This document shows, piece by piece, positions 13,401-24,387 of a stretch of 64,000 nt of DNA. This DNA comes from Metopolophium dirhodum (Eukaryota; Arthropoda; Insecta; Hemiptera; Aphididae): NCBI RefSeq assembly GCF_019925205.1, contig NC_083567.1:19406001-19470000 (forward strand), in the 5' to 3' direction. The notes below the pieces were generated by a model. It saw only the letters and a list, made by a program, of their open reading frames with translations, was not told the DNA's origin and made no database searches. Position 1 is the stretch's first letter, and the number at the start of each line of letters is the position of its first letter. The position numbers were made by a program, and so were the translations under genes.

Positions 13401-16388
13401 TACTATTATTATTATTTTAATTATAAATTATATTGCCACGTCAGCTATGAAATTAGATAAAATCTAGTATCCTATCATCGTGTTGTATTTGTGTGAGACC
13501 AATAGAGCAGAACTTCAATTATTAATCACAATATAACCTTATATATATGGTTTACTCCGAGTTTCGTAGTATGCCACGTGAAGTGACAGAAGTGTACTTA
13601 AACTTTGAAATTTCTACGATGCCGGTATATAGTTCACTGCTGAAGTTACATTTCACTTTTACCATATGAACGTGTTCAATCTCGTCCTAGCACAAAATAA
13701 AATTTATTTCTGTGTAAACTTCACGTTGGATGATAAATAACAATTTAGTAAATTCGACCGAAAGTTTCAACTCGCAATAATAATATTTCACGACACTATC
13801 ACACACAATCGTTCTCAGAATCGTTGGTCTCGTTCAATGATGATAATGGTATAGGCTCGTCGATATAGGGCGTCGTCGTTATTATTATGTACTTGTTGAT
13901 GTTTAACACAAACACAATTAATTTATAATATACGCTTACGCGGAATTATATAATATGTATGGGATTTGATCTTTATTAAAGATTTAACTGAAATGGAGAT
14001 GTTAAAAATAGCGAAATTTAATAATAATATTACGACATTATGTAACGGAATTCATTACGTTAATACGTTCGTGTTATAACGCTACCTAATTGTTTTTATT
14101 TTGTAAGATTACAAGTGATTATTTTTGTACTTTTCGTTTGAGATTATCTGTTAAATTTTAAAGACATTGAAGTATTTCATGCAATATTTTAAACGCCTAG
14201 CCGTGGACTGCAGTCTATCGATCGCGATAAACCATAGTCGACTGTACAGGCATACGACATGTCGACATAATAATATTATATTATACATATGTATGTATGT
14301 GTGTGTATACTGTATTTATATAAATTGGTAAAAGAATGATACACGAAAATCCCGATTTTATTCTTCAATTATGAAGTTGTCCACTATCTGATTTTTGGAA
14401 TTCTCAAATAGTTTAGGTACTTAAGGACAATGATTTATTACCACTAACTAATTTACTGTTAACTATGTTCATACATTTCTAACTAAGAAATAATTTGAAA
14501 ATTTTTGCAATTCTACAAACGATAAAAAGTTTATAAAAAGTTTAAAAAAAAATTATTTACAATTTATATTGTATTTAAAAACATATTTATATAAATATTC
14601 TTTAAATTTCTCAATGTATAAAGAATATTAATATAAATATTTGGTAAAAATGTTAACTGTCTACAGTTATAATTTTGTGAGTTGTACCTAAAAAACTAAA
14701 TCGATTACGTCAAAAACTGGTTTACATAAAAATTCGGGTTTTCGATTAATTTTTCAATTAATTTTGTAAGATACTGGGAATTTTATATTTTAAATTTTCA
14801 AAAGTACCAACTAGATTTAATTCGCTATAGAAACCCTGAAAGCTTAAAATCAAAGCATTATTGCGACTACTTATCTACTATACAGTATACACACACAAAA
14901 AAAACACACATGCCATAGATGACATACCTTTGTAAAATACATTTATTTATCGATTACAATCTAAAATTGAGATGAGCGTGCTTGATGAATAATACTGTAT
15001 ATATAATATAATGTAATATGTATTTTTTTTATAAATATAATATGTATTTTTTTATCATCGGATGTAATACAATTATATTATTACGCCCGTCGATTTTGAT
15101 TAAACGCAAGTAAATATATTTGTATAATATGATATTTTATGAGTAATGGTAAAAACGCAAAAACCCGGCGGAGAAAAAAAAACGATTGGAGAAAATTCAA
15201 TTATTGCCACTGTTGGCGCATATTTGATTATTAATTTTCTCTCTGTTATTGCCACACCTTTGTCGTAGGTATATAAATATAAAATTATACATCGGTAGGT
15301 ATAGTTATTTAACCGTATATCTCATAGGTCAGTCGGGTACATAATGACGGTCGGGCGACATTATTATAATAATAATTGTGACTTCATGTGCCAGTTGTAC
15401 CGACCAGCTGATACCTGTGAGTGCGAAGAAATACTAATTAAAACCATATACCATACACCATAAACCATACACCAGCAGATAGTATCCGATATATGATTTC
15501 GCTACAAACTCGAATAAAAGACCATAGGTCAATTATATGTACATGACCGGATAGAGTCCCTATATACCTAATATACACGGTATACTGTGATCGAAGAGTC
15601 TACTATAGTTACCATAATGGTTATTTGCGGTATAGATACTGGTTATACGATAGAGACAATTTTTTATCAACCCATAAACTGCTAATTTTTTAATTAAATA
15701 TTTAATTTCAATATGGTTTCAATAGGATTAGTCTATGGCACAAACTAAAATAATATAATATAAATTATTGTATTGTGGTTTCACTTATCACAGTTTGTTG
15801 TGATATCAAACTATTGCATGTAACCACTTTGGTAACAGGGTAGCATGCTCTTCGATCACACATAAATATATGGTATGCCCCATCCATGTATTATATAATA
15901 TTATGTAAATTAATCGTAGTAAAATTAAACGTGAGCTCTGCTCGTATTCATACATCTATTCGTCTGAAATAATAATTATATTAAACTACTGTATTGGTTT
16001 ATATTAAAACTGTCCGTTTTAAAGTAATTGACTATGATCACGGTCACTACTATTATAACTCTGTCATAGAGATTAGGTATAATTGTCGTGAAACGTTAAG
16101 TTCACAGTGTATAAAATATACTTTACGAGAGTATATTATTATACCTACTTTTTTTTTACCCACGCAACCGCATAAAAGTTGTACGTTATTTTAAATTCTG
16201 TTTAAATTATTATGTAGATTATCCCGTGTAGTAATATAATTTTAAGTGTACAAAATTAATAAATACAGATTAAAATAATTATCGTAAGTGTACTAAAAAA
16301 AAATAATATTAATAAAAAAAATGTATTTATAATAATAACATAGCGTCAAATAATGTATTGTTCGACCAAAAAATAAAGTTTGAACAAA
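10466..16388. other. Non-coding stretch, moderately CpG-rich at 10.8-12.2 kb
   Basis: No coding gene can be supported. The part at 10840-12200 is somewhat CpG-richer and contains a CA microsatellite (about 11107-11121) and open frames of 80-147 codons without any recognisable domain. An (AT)n run lies at about 12307-12327. A diverged fragment resembling the ~1.4 kb repeat family may be present around 14500-14830 (AAAGTACCAACTAGATT). The 10590-10650 segment resembles 42640-42700 (GTTTAGA.ACCGGGAA, CTAACTTGTT). Confidence 0.45.
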
Positions 16389-16394
16389 ATAATG
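16389..16394. repeat. Target-site duplication, left (ATAATG)
   Basis: ATAATG lies directly before the AGTAGG start of the element and is repeated exactly after its CCTACT end at 31605. Six-base duplications are characteristic of Maverick/Polinton integration. Confidence 0.93.
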
Positions 16395-16629
16395 AGTAGG
16401 ATAAAAAAGACAGTTCCAAAACCTGAACCTGCAGGCGTTTCCCTATACCGCCTTGCTGAACCCTGACACCCGGTTCCAGACCCTCTGCTGAACCCTCCGC
16501 CTTGCTGAACCCTCCGCCGACGGCTGATTCCACCACCGGTCGCGCACGTGCGCGAGATACCCCCCGCCCCTCGCCGCTACCCCTTCCCATATGGCCGCCG
16601 CCCGGGGAAAATAATTGAAAAATTTTTTT

Positions 16630-16696
16630 TGCCGGACTGGGATTCGAACCCGGACCCGTTGGTTGATGAGCGATCACCGTACCACTGCGCCACCCC
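16630..16696 (-). other. tRNA-like block with pol III A and B boxes (left TIR)
   Basis: On the minus strand this reads GGGGTGGCGCAGTGG..., with an A box TGGCGCAGTGG and a B box GGTTCGAATCC spaced as in a tRNA gene, ending in GGCA. A run of A and then five or more T, a pol III terminator, follows outward. The 5' and 3' acceptor halves do not pair well and the D stem is poor, so it is probably a tRNA-derived promoter or SINE-head-like sequence and not a functional tRNA. The same block is at 31303-31369. Confidence 0.7.
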
Positions 16697-16772
16697 GTTA
16701 CATATACTTATTATTAATAACTAGCCTTATTTAACTTGTAATAATAATATACCGTCAACGTGCATGACTTAT

Positions 16773-16842
16773 ATCTGCGTTATCATATCTGCGTTATCAT
16801 ATCTGCGTTATCATATCTGCGTTATCATATCTACGTTATCAC
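16773..16842. repeat. 14-bp tandem repeat, five units (left TIR)
   Basis: Five units of ATCTGCGTTATCAT, the last one with ATCTACGTTATCAC. The mirror copy lies at 31157-31226 in the right repeat. Single units also recur further in, near 16899 and 16961. Confidence 0.9.
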
Positions 16843-17178
16843 ATTACTTCTTCCCCTATCGAACTTGTAATAATATACCGCGAACGAGTGTATATCATAT
16901 CTACGTTATCACATATATCCTTAACTTGTAATAAAATATACCGCCAACGAATGTATAGCTGCGTTATCGCATTATTTTAATATATATGTAATATTGTTCT
17001 CCACTTTAAATATTATATTCCCAAAATTATTAAAATATATACATATCTGTTTGTAAACGTCGACAGCCTTAACGAACATATGGCAACTAACCCTCCTATA
17101 GTCAATCAATTGTAAGCGTTAACGGACATGTAGCTGCATGCAACATCCCTGCAGGGACATGTAGATGTTCCTCCCTCC

Positions 17179-17626
17179 AGTTAACCAAACGATCGTATAA
17201 TTTTGGTAGTGTATTTAATCTTGGTTACGTACATAATCGTCTATACTATGAGGAGGAGACTTGGTAGATGGTTATATCCTGTATATATATATTATAGTTT
17301 TAAATATTTTAGTTTATATATTACTTATAGAAAAAAAGGTCTGAAAAAATCTTTTGTTATCCGTAGGGATACGGATTCATGGAATCTATACAACAGATGT
17401 CCGAACATCGTATACGGTATAGATCCCTATGATTGGGGGGTGAGTGGTGGTGGTGGTGAGGAATGTTAGGTCCAGATGATAGGACGAGCGGTGGCGGGGG
17501 ATGTCATCTCCTGGTGTGTCTGTAAGGGAAAGTCGGTTAGTACTATTCACACTGTTGTATTACAACGTACGTAATTTACTCCATTTTAATTTGCCGTATT
17601 AATTTTTCTCGTGCGTTTATTTAAAA
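17179..17626. promoter_or_regulatory. Polymerase upstream region inside the element
   Basis: This 448-bp stretch lies between the left inverted repeat and the polymerase start. It contains GGTGGTGGTGGTGAGG near 17445 and a moderately GC-rich patch (17430-17530). An 88-codon open frame at 17203-17469 has no ATG at its start and no recognisable domain, so I do not call it a gene. By position it should carry the polymerase promoter and leader; no specific motif was identified. Confidence 0.4.
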
Positions 17627-20600
17627 ATGTTTAAATGCGAGCAATGCCCTTTGGTATTCATGTACGAAACTAATTTGATGGTTCACCGAAAAACGCATAT
17701 AAATTTTTTTAAATGCGATCAATGTACTTCGGAATTCACGGCGAAACGTAATTTAACTGCTCACCGCAAAACACATGGCGGTGTCCGTTTCCCGTGTACT
17801 AGATGCTCCATTACATTCAGTTACAAGACCAGCCTCAAAAAACATTTGAAAAATGTTCATGGTAAGTATTTCTGTTTTACACTTTAAATATTTATTTATA
17901 TACATATTTTTTTTTTTACTAGGTGTTATACAAGCCCCGATTCGGCAAAGAAATATTCGAATCATGCCGAAAACAACCACCCCCGATAATGTTCATGGTA
18001 AGTATTTCTGTTTTACACTTTAAATATTTATTTATATTATATTTTTTACTAGGTATCATGCAGCAAGGAAATATACAGATCGCACCCCAAATATTTGTTC
18101 CTGATATTCCAGCAGGTTCGTCATGTGTACGAGATATCGAGGTAAACGGTTCACCAGTGATACCAACCCTAAATGATGCCGTGATAGACTGTCCGGTGGA
18201 ACCATCCGTCCGAAATGATAAACTATCAGCAGTACGAGATAGCGTATCACCAGTACGAGATAACATAATGTCAACAGTACGAGATAACGTGATGGATGAA
18301 TTTTACAACAACGTGGATGACGATGGCGATTACGCTCAAGTTGCAGATATCATCGAAAACCTTGGATTCTGTAAAAAGGAAGGTTAGTAATTTAATTTTT
18401 ATAAACGCAGTATAGACTAATAAGGTTTTTTTTTTTTTAAAAAAAAAAGATTCATACACTACGCTTGATAATGGAAAACGCGTTTCCAGTGCAAACACTA
18501 AATCTGCTGTCAGGGCAAAAAAATTACGCTTGAATCTCGTAAAGTCCCCCGGGTTTACACAAATCTCGACGTCATCAAACAACACAATCACTTGGTATTA
18601 CGTAAAAAATACCGGCAATATTCAAAACTATATTTACTTCATTGATTCTATTAAATCCGAACTAATCAATTTACTAAAATCAATTGCGAGTAAAAATCCG
18701 ATCAAGTTTAATTTAAAGCTTGAGGCGACATATAATATACCAAATGTCGAATATTCATCGGAAAACCGTGCTTTTAAAACATCGGCTAAGGCGGTTTTCT
18801 GTGATACCGGAGTACAGGAAATTGTTGAAGAGGCATTCGCTAAATTAATGAAAGAGCAAGACGAGTATACAAGCAAGGGTAGTGGTTTCACATTACAATG
18901 TATAGACGGTTTAATGTTAGGTGTATATAAATATACACCTATAGGCGGCTCATCCTACATACAACTACCAGATGCGATAGAAAATAAAAAAGCCACGATT
19001 AACCCTCAAAACATAGACATGCAATGCTTCAAATGGGCAATCCTAGCAAAACATGTTACAGGAGAAAATAAATGTCGTATTGGTGATAATTATATAAAAC
19101 ACGAAAAAAAATATAATTTTACAAATATATCGTTCCCGACACCACTACATCAGGTTAAAATTTTTGAAAAAAATAACCCAAACGTGTCCGTAAATGTTTA
19201 CGGTATCGATAAGAAATTTCAACCACCAAAATTTCCGGAATATAAAGTATTCCCTCTGAAAGTAGTACATGAAGAAAAACCCGACCATTTTGATCTACTT
19301 ATAATATCAGACGGGGATAACAGTCACTATAGCTACATCTCTAATTTTTCACGGCTCATCAGATCACAAAAAACCAAACACGATGGACAAACAATATTTT
19401 GCAAACGGTGCTTCACAACATTCGACAAACAACAGTACAAATATAAATTAAACGGCGTGGCAGGACTAGAACAACATAAATTAATATGTGGGGAGCACAA
19501 ACCCATACTACCTCAGATACCTGAACCTGGGTCAATACTCGAGTTTACTGCATGGGATAAAACACAACGTCATCCTATAGTAATTTATGCAGATTTCGAA
19601 GCAATTCTCAAGAAAACTGATGAGAAAATTGGAGAAAAAACAACAGCTTTTCAAGAACACGAACCCATGAGCTATGGGTATATGGTTAAAGCAAATGACG
19701 AAATACCGGTGGAACTGCTTGAAAAATTCGGAATTCCAACTTCACCCGTAATCTACCGTGGAAATGAAAATAATAAGGACGTGGCGAAACATTTTGTAGA
19801 TAGTATTGTGGACATAGCTAAAAAAATTGAAGAATTACTCAAAACAAACATTCCTATAATTTTCACGGGTGAACAACGAAAAACACACGAATTATGTAAT
19901 AATTGTAATTTATGTAAGACCAAGTTTTCTCGTGAAAATCATAAAGTGGCAGATCACTGCCATTTATCGGGAAAATTTAGACAATCGTTATGCAATACGT
20001 GTAATCTTAAACTTCAAACACCAAACTTTGTACCGGTATTTTTTCATAATTTATCGAATTATGATTCACATTTCATTGTCACTCGTCTTGGATATGATAC
20101 AAACTCCATCTCTGTAATACCAAACAGCGAAGAAAAGTTTATTACGTTTTCAAAATATATAAGCAATTCGTTCACATTAAGATTTATCGATACACTGAGA
20201 TTTATGGCCTCCAGCTTATCAACACTTTCAAAAAATTTAATCACACCTGGATTTGAAAAGTTTAGAAACAGCGCAAAACATTTTTCCGCACAGGATTTAC
20301 CACTAGTTACCCGTAAGGGTGTATACCCGTATGACTATACAGATGATTGGGATAAGCTCGAAGAAACCAGTTTACCGGCAGAAAAAGATTTTTACAGTTC
20401 ATTGGAAGAATCACATATAAAACATGAGGATTTTGAACATGCAAATACAGTTTGGAACCATTTCAGCTGTCAAACACTCGGGGAATACTCTGATCTTTAT
20501 TTAAAAATCGATGTGCTACTGTTGACTGATGTGTTTGAAAATTTCCGAGACCTCTGTTTAACCACCTACCATCTGGATCCATCATTTTACTACACGGCGC

Positions 20601-22450
20601 CAGGATTTAGTTTTGACTGCATGTTGAAATACACGGGCCAACAACTCGAATTACTTCATGATTATGACATGTTGTTAATGATTGAAAAAGGTAAAATGAT
20701 AATTTATTTTTTTAGAAATGTGAAATAATACTTGATTTTATTATAGGAATTCGTGGTGGGTTGACTCAGGCGAGCATGAGATATGCAAAGGCGAATAATG
20801 AAAAGACACCAGATTATGATCCAACAAAACCGAAATCATGGCTTGTTTATCAGGATTGTAAGAATAATTTTAATATTTTATTTTAATTTAATTTAATTTG
20901 TTATTTAAATTCCAGGTAACAATTTGTATGGTTACGCAATGTCACAATTCATGCCATACGGTGGATTTAAGTGGGTCGAACCCACACTAGATGGGTTAAA
21001 TGCTTTAGACGATAGTTCACCAATAGGTCGGATGTATGAGGTTGACATATCATACCCAAAAGAACTTCATGACAAACATAATGACTTGCCATTCCTACCG
21101 AAAAATGATATTCCACCCGGTTCAAAAGTTAAAAAACTTATGGCAACACTCCATTCAAAGAAAAACTACGTGATTCATTATCGGAACCTACAGCAGGCCA
21201 TTAAAAACGGACTAGTAGTGGAAAAAGTACCATATTTATTTTTTATTTTATTTATAAATTATAAATTATAAATTTATTTTAGGTTCACAGAGTTATACAG
21301 TTTAATCAGTCAGACTGGCTTAAGAAATATATAGAATTAAACACTGAGATGCGAAAAAAAGCTAAAAACGACTTCGAAAAGGACTTTTTCAAACTTTTAA
21401 ACAACGCTGTTTTCGGTATATATATATAAATTTAATATATTTTTAATTATCTTACTAACATATCTAATTAAAGGGAAGACGATGGAGAATTTAAGACTTA
21501 GAATTAAAATGGAGCTTGTTTGTAGTGAAAAACGTCTGCAAAAACTTATAAACCTTACAACATTCAAACACTGCATTACATACAATGAAACTCTGAATGC
21601 CATATCATTAGAAAATAAAATTATCAAGTTTTGCAAGCCAATATATATAGGTAAATATATACAATTAATTTACTATTATCAACCATATTTTAATATTTTT
21701 TAATTTTCAATAGGTTTTGCAGTATTGGAAATTTCTAAGACCGTTATGTATGATTATCATTACAACGTTATGCAAGCTCATTATGGAAATAAAATTGAGC
21801 TCATGTATACTGATACAGGTAAATGTTTTCAAATTAAACTGATTTTCATATGTTAATTTATAATGTTATTTTAGATTCACTGGTATACTATATCCAGACC
21901 GATGATTTTTACAAAGACTTGGAAAATAATTCCAATTTACTCGATCGAATGGATACATCAGACTTACCACGAGACCATCCGTGTTACATTGCCGAACGAA
22001 AGAAAATTCCGGGTCTGTTTTCCGATGAGACTAATTCAGAGGTTATGACAGATTTTTGTGCACTACGTTCAAAGTCTTATGCATATAAGATCAATGGTAA
22101 GGAGAAGATCCGGGCGAAAGGAATCCGAGGACATGTAGTGAAAAACCACATGAACTTCGACGATCATTATCGCTGTCTGTTTGGGGATACAACCTTGGAT
22201 ACGAAGACAGAAAATGTCTCTATCCGTTCATTCAAACATCAATTGAAGACCATTAAATCAAACAAAGTCACTTATAATAGTTTCGATGACAAGAGGATTA
22301 TACTCGAGGATAGAATACATACCCTAGCTCACGGACACTACTCCACAGAGTGAGTTAAAAATAATTTTATTCTACTTATAATAATATTCTACTTATAATA
22401 TTTATGAATTTTATAGGGAACCCGATACACTAGCTGAGCAAGATGAATAA
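17627..22450 (+). CDS. pPolB: Protein-primed family-B DNA polymerase (spliced, 11 exons)
   Basis: Replicates the element from its ends using a protein primer. My exon model: 17627-17861, 17923-17997, 18053-18382, 18450-20690, 20747-20857, 20916-21226, 21283-21415, 21474-21650, 21714-21818, 21875-22349, 22417-22450. Every intron is 55-67 bp with GT..AG ends and the frame stays open, giving about 1,408 residues. Seen: three C2H2 fingers (C4/C7/H20/H24; C30/C33/H46/H50; C57/C60/H73/H78); exonuclease motifs DFE (D595), NLSNYD (D752) and YLKID (D901); a Cys/His cluster at 696-731 (DHCHLSGKFR) resembling endonuclease VII-type zinc sites, embedded between Exo I and Exo II; polymerase motif A YQDCNNLYG (D997); motif B KLLNNAVFG (about 1138-1146); and motif C YTDTDS (D1238, D1240). 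Introns interrupt motifs A, B and C. All catalytic residues are present. The start is the first ATG before the zinc fingers; the fingers could be a separate product if the first introns are not used. An AATAAA overlaps the stop. Family known from DNA_pol_B_2; splice model inferred. Confidence 0.92.
17852..18052 (+). repeat. Tandem duplication of an intron and its exon border
   Basis: AATGTTCATG followed by GTAAGTATTTCTGTTTTACA and the following AT-rich intron occurs twice, offset by 136 bp (17852 and 17988). The duplication creates polymerase introns 1 (17862-17922) and 2 (17998-18052) and a 75-nt exon between them that keeps the frame (25 codons, phase 1 on both sides). Confidence 0.85.
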
Positions 22451-22451
22451 A
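22446..22451 (+). terminator. Polyadenylation signal of the polymerase gene
   Basis: AATAAA overlaps the TAA stop of the last exon (GATGAATAAATAC). A second AATAAA is at 22636-22641. The 22451-22671 interval separates the polymerase from the convergent minus-strand genes and contains only AT-rich sequence. Confidence 0.55.
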
Positions 22452-22654
22452 TACAACTTCTAGAGCTGAATAGATAGTTTTTTATTCTAAAATAGATGTT
22501 GAATTGTAAAATACCTTTGTAGTTATTTCATTTTTGTAAAATATCTACAGGGATATTATTTTTTTTTTCTTGTAAAGTATCCCTCTAGATATTGTAGGTA
22601 GATATTAAGTTAGGATAAAGAAAGAACTCTTTAGTAATAAAAATAAATTTGATA

Positions 22655-22660
22655 TTTATT
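22655..22660 (-). terminator. Polyadenylation signal for the minus-strand block
   Basis: TTTATT on the plus strand gives AATAAA on the minus strand, 12 bases past the stop of the 157-aa gene. It is the obvious 3' end for the minus-strand transcript(s). Confidence 0.5.
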
Positions 22661-22671
22661 TACAAAACATT

Positions 22672-23145
22672 TCAACAATTATTTACAAACCATCTTCTTA
22701 GACTAAATACTTTATAAAATGTACATTGTTTAGGGTTAATCCCCATATGAAAAATGCAACATGGCAAAGTTTCTTCATCACATATTTGATCTAATCGAGG
22801 GCATCCTATATCTTCAATGTTAATAATTACGACGTGTGGTATAAATTCTATAATAAGTTGTTTTTTCTGCTCCCCTTTTACGTAAATGTTTCTAAACTTT
22901 AAGGAATTCAATATTCTACTTAGTTCTTCATACTCGACATCACCATATTCTATTGATAGATTATGATAGTTACGTTCCAACCACTTATTAGTTGTTCGAC
23001 TCTTATTGTCCTGCTTAGATTTAGAATTTTTAAAAATCCAATGTTGGCTTGCCCATGATTCTGTGTCTACAATAGACATTTCTTTAATCATGTATTTATT
23101 ATCCATTCCAAGAACACATTGTATATCGATGATGGCTGAAGACAT
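22672..23145 (-). CDS. Conserved Polinton protein, 157 aa, function unknown
   Basis: An intact 157-residue frame with an ATG at 23145. The start overlaps the stop of the preceding gene by one base (TAATG), which suggests termination-reinitiation or a shared transcript. The N-terminus has an IIDIQC strand typical in look of an RNase H/DnaQ-like first strand. The middle has WLERNYH and IYVKG motifs, and the C-terminus has a Cys/His patch (GCPRLDQICDEE, CCIFHMG, KQCTFYKVFSLRRWF) that could bind zinc. From memory, similar small proteins recur in insect Polintons and related sequences, but I cannot name the family. A degenerate nuclease fold is an inference only. It lies at the 3' end of the minus-strand block with the integrase and ATPase. 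Confidence 0.8.
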   Translation of the reverse strand: MSSAIIDIQCVLGMDNKYMIKEMSIVDTESWASQHWIFKNSKSKQDNKSRTTNKWLERNYHNLSIEYGDVEYEELSRILNSLKFRNIYVKGEQKKQLIIEFIPHVVIINIEDIGCPRLDQICDEETLPCCIFHMGINPKQCTFYKVFSLRRWFVNNC

Positions 23146-23459
23146 TATGGCTTGTCTTTATAATAAGTTTCTATAGTGTTAAGACGGCTCAGTATAGCTG
23201 GTATTATTTTTTTAATCTCGCCTATACTTTCTTTGATATATTGTGATGATACTTCGCCTCTTGTCATATGCTCTGTAATCTCTATGCACGTTAATTCTAA
23301 CTTTTTTGTTTGTTCTTGTTGTATATTAACGGATTTTTGATTTTCTTCAAGTAAATGTTCGATTTTATCTAATTTAGACGAAAACGATTTGATTGTCTTT
23401 TCAAGATTTGTCACAAATTTATTTGTTTCACCAGCCTGAGAACTTCCGAACACGTCCAT
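23145..23459 (-). CDS. Small coiled-coil protein, 104 aa
   Basis: An ATG-started frame of 104 residues with strong heptad character from about residue 15 to 100 (FVTNLEKTIKSFSSKLDKIE, then charged repeats ending LSRLNTIETY). There is no membrane segment and only one cysteine. It lies 19 bp past the integrase stop and shares its stop with the start of the next gene (TAATG). No family is recognised. A structural or scaffolding role, or a trimerising fibre-like role, would fit a coiled coil in a virus-like element but is not shown by the sequence. Confidence 0.75.
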   Translation of the reverse strand: MDVFGSSQAGETNKFVTNLEKTIKSFSSKLDKIEHLLEENQKSVNIQQEQTKKLELTCIEITEHMTRGEVSSQYIKESIGEIKKIIPAILSRLNTIETYYKDKP

Positions 23460-23478
23460 GCCTATAGCTCGACTGACA

Positions 23479-24387
23479 CTATTTTCTAATGTCTATCGTA
23501 TTTATCCAACTATTGTGTGAATTATCGAACCCTAACCATTTTACAAACATTTGGTTTCCCTTCTTACGAATAATTTTTTCGACTAAATAATCATTTGGGT
23601 AAATGGTTTTCTGAATTTCCTCAGAGTAGAAACAGCCTGCAATCGGTTTTCCAGTATAATCTTGTAGTTGATAAGTAGTAGGAAAAGTTTTATTTATTTT
23701 TATAATTTTAAATATTTCTGTGGACCAGCTCGGTAAATAACCTTTTGCAAATACCCCTTTATACGTGCTTATCCTTACATTATCACCGATGTTAAATTTA
23801 ATCTTTACATTTTTAATTTGACGTTGCTTTAATTTCACTGAAGAAGGATTTGCATCAGCTTGTATAGGCGTCATACCTATTGTTCTATGTTTTGAATTGT
23901 TATATTCGTTAATCAGAGATTGTAAAATGGAAACCCATTCATGTGATCCTCGTGCAGTGAACTCTCTATACATTTTTCCTTTAATTGTCCTGTTCAGGCG
24001 TTCTGCTATGCACGCTTTCGTTGTACTATACGTTGAATATTTATGTATATTATGTTTCTTCATCAACGCGTCGAATGTCGTATTGTAAAATTCTTTTCCG
24101 TTATCGACTTGTAAAAGTTTTGGTGACCGATCAAGTAATATTGTAGCCATAGCGCTAGTAACCTCTTTCCCTGATTTACTCTTTAACGGTTTCGCCCAAG
24201 AAAGTTTTGTAAATGCATCAATTACAACCAGGAAATATTTGTAACCACCATTAATCTTTGAATAAGGAATCATTTCGACCAAGTCGGCCTGCCATAGATC
24301 GTTTTTTCCATACACATTAACTCTTCGCCTCGTATAATTTTTTCTGGCTGGTTTGTGTAGTTCGAAAGCGATGTCACGTTTAGACAT
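23479..24387 (-). CDS. Retroviral-type (DDE) integrase with C-terminal chromodomain
   Basis: Integrates the element DNA and produces the 6-bp duplication. The protein is 302 residues. The rve core starts at about residue 28: WQADLVEM gives D35, LLQVDNGKEFYN gives D95 and CIAERLNRTIKGKM gives E129, so the DDE triad is intact (33 residues between the second D and E). The C-terminal residues, about 265-302, form a chromodomain (YLVEKIIRKKG...FVKWLGFDNSHNSWI), the usual arrangement in Polinton c-integrases. No HHCC zinc finger is present in this frame. The ATG at 24387 overlaps the end of the upstream 250-aa gene by 8 bp. No reverse transcriptase or gag lies nearby, so this is not a retrotransposon. 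Confidence 0.95.
   Translation of the reverse strand: MSKRDIAFELHKPARKNYTRRRVNVYGKNDLWQADLVEMIPYSKINGGYKYFLVVIDAFTKLSWAKPLKSKSGKEVTSAMATILLDRSPKLLQVDNGKEFYNTTFDALMKKHNIHKYSTYSTTKACIAERLNRTIKGKMYREFTARGSHEWVSILQSLINEYNNSKHRTIGMTPIQADANPSSVKLKQRQIKNVKIKFNIGDNVRISTYKGVFAKGYLPSWSTEIFKIIKINKTFPTTYQLQDYTGKPIAGCFYSEEIQKTIYPNDYLVEKIIRKKGNQMFVKWLGFDNSHNSWINTIDIRK

Larger units (their letters stand above)
16395..17178 (+). repeat. Left terminal inverted repeat (784 bp)
   Basis: It is the reverse complement of 30753-31604. The outer 300 bases have no indels (the tRNA-like block lies the same 301 bases from both tips). The outer part is GC-rich with short direct repeats of CCTTGCTGAACCCTCCGC; the inner part is AT-rich with 14-bp tandem units. 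The inner limit is CTCCCTCC at 17171-17178, after which the two sides diverge. It is 68 bp shorter than the right copy because one long internal unit is missing. Confidence 0.93.

Noticed and set aside
16327..16677. 116-aa frame on the minus strand and its 112-aa twin at 31322-31660
   Set aside because: Both are the same inverted-repeat sequence, reading through the tRNA-like block and GC-rich short repeats and running past the element tips into host DNA; no domain.
16773..16842. CRISPR-like array
   Set aside because: Direct 14-bp tandem units without spacers in a eukaryotic element; ordinary tandem repeat.
17203..17469. 88-aa frame before the polymerase
   Set aside because: No ATG at its start, low complexity, no domain; partly composed of simple TATA-rich and GGT repeats.
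18530..20728. Polymerase as a single 732-aa frame starting at 18530
   Set aside because: The start is a Leu codon inside an open frame, the C-terminal end runs into an intron, and motifs A, B and C lie in later exons.
23479..24387. LTR retrotransposon or retrovirus
   Set aside because: Integrase core and chromodomain are present but there is no reverse transcriptase, RNase H, gag or LTR; the Polinton gene set surrounds it.
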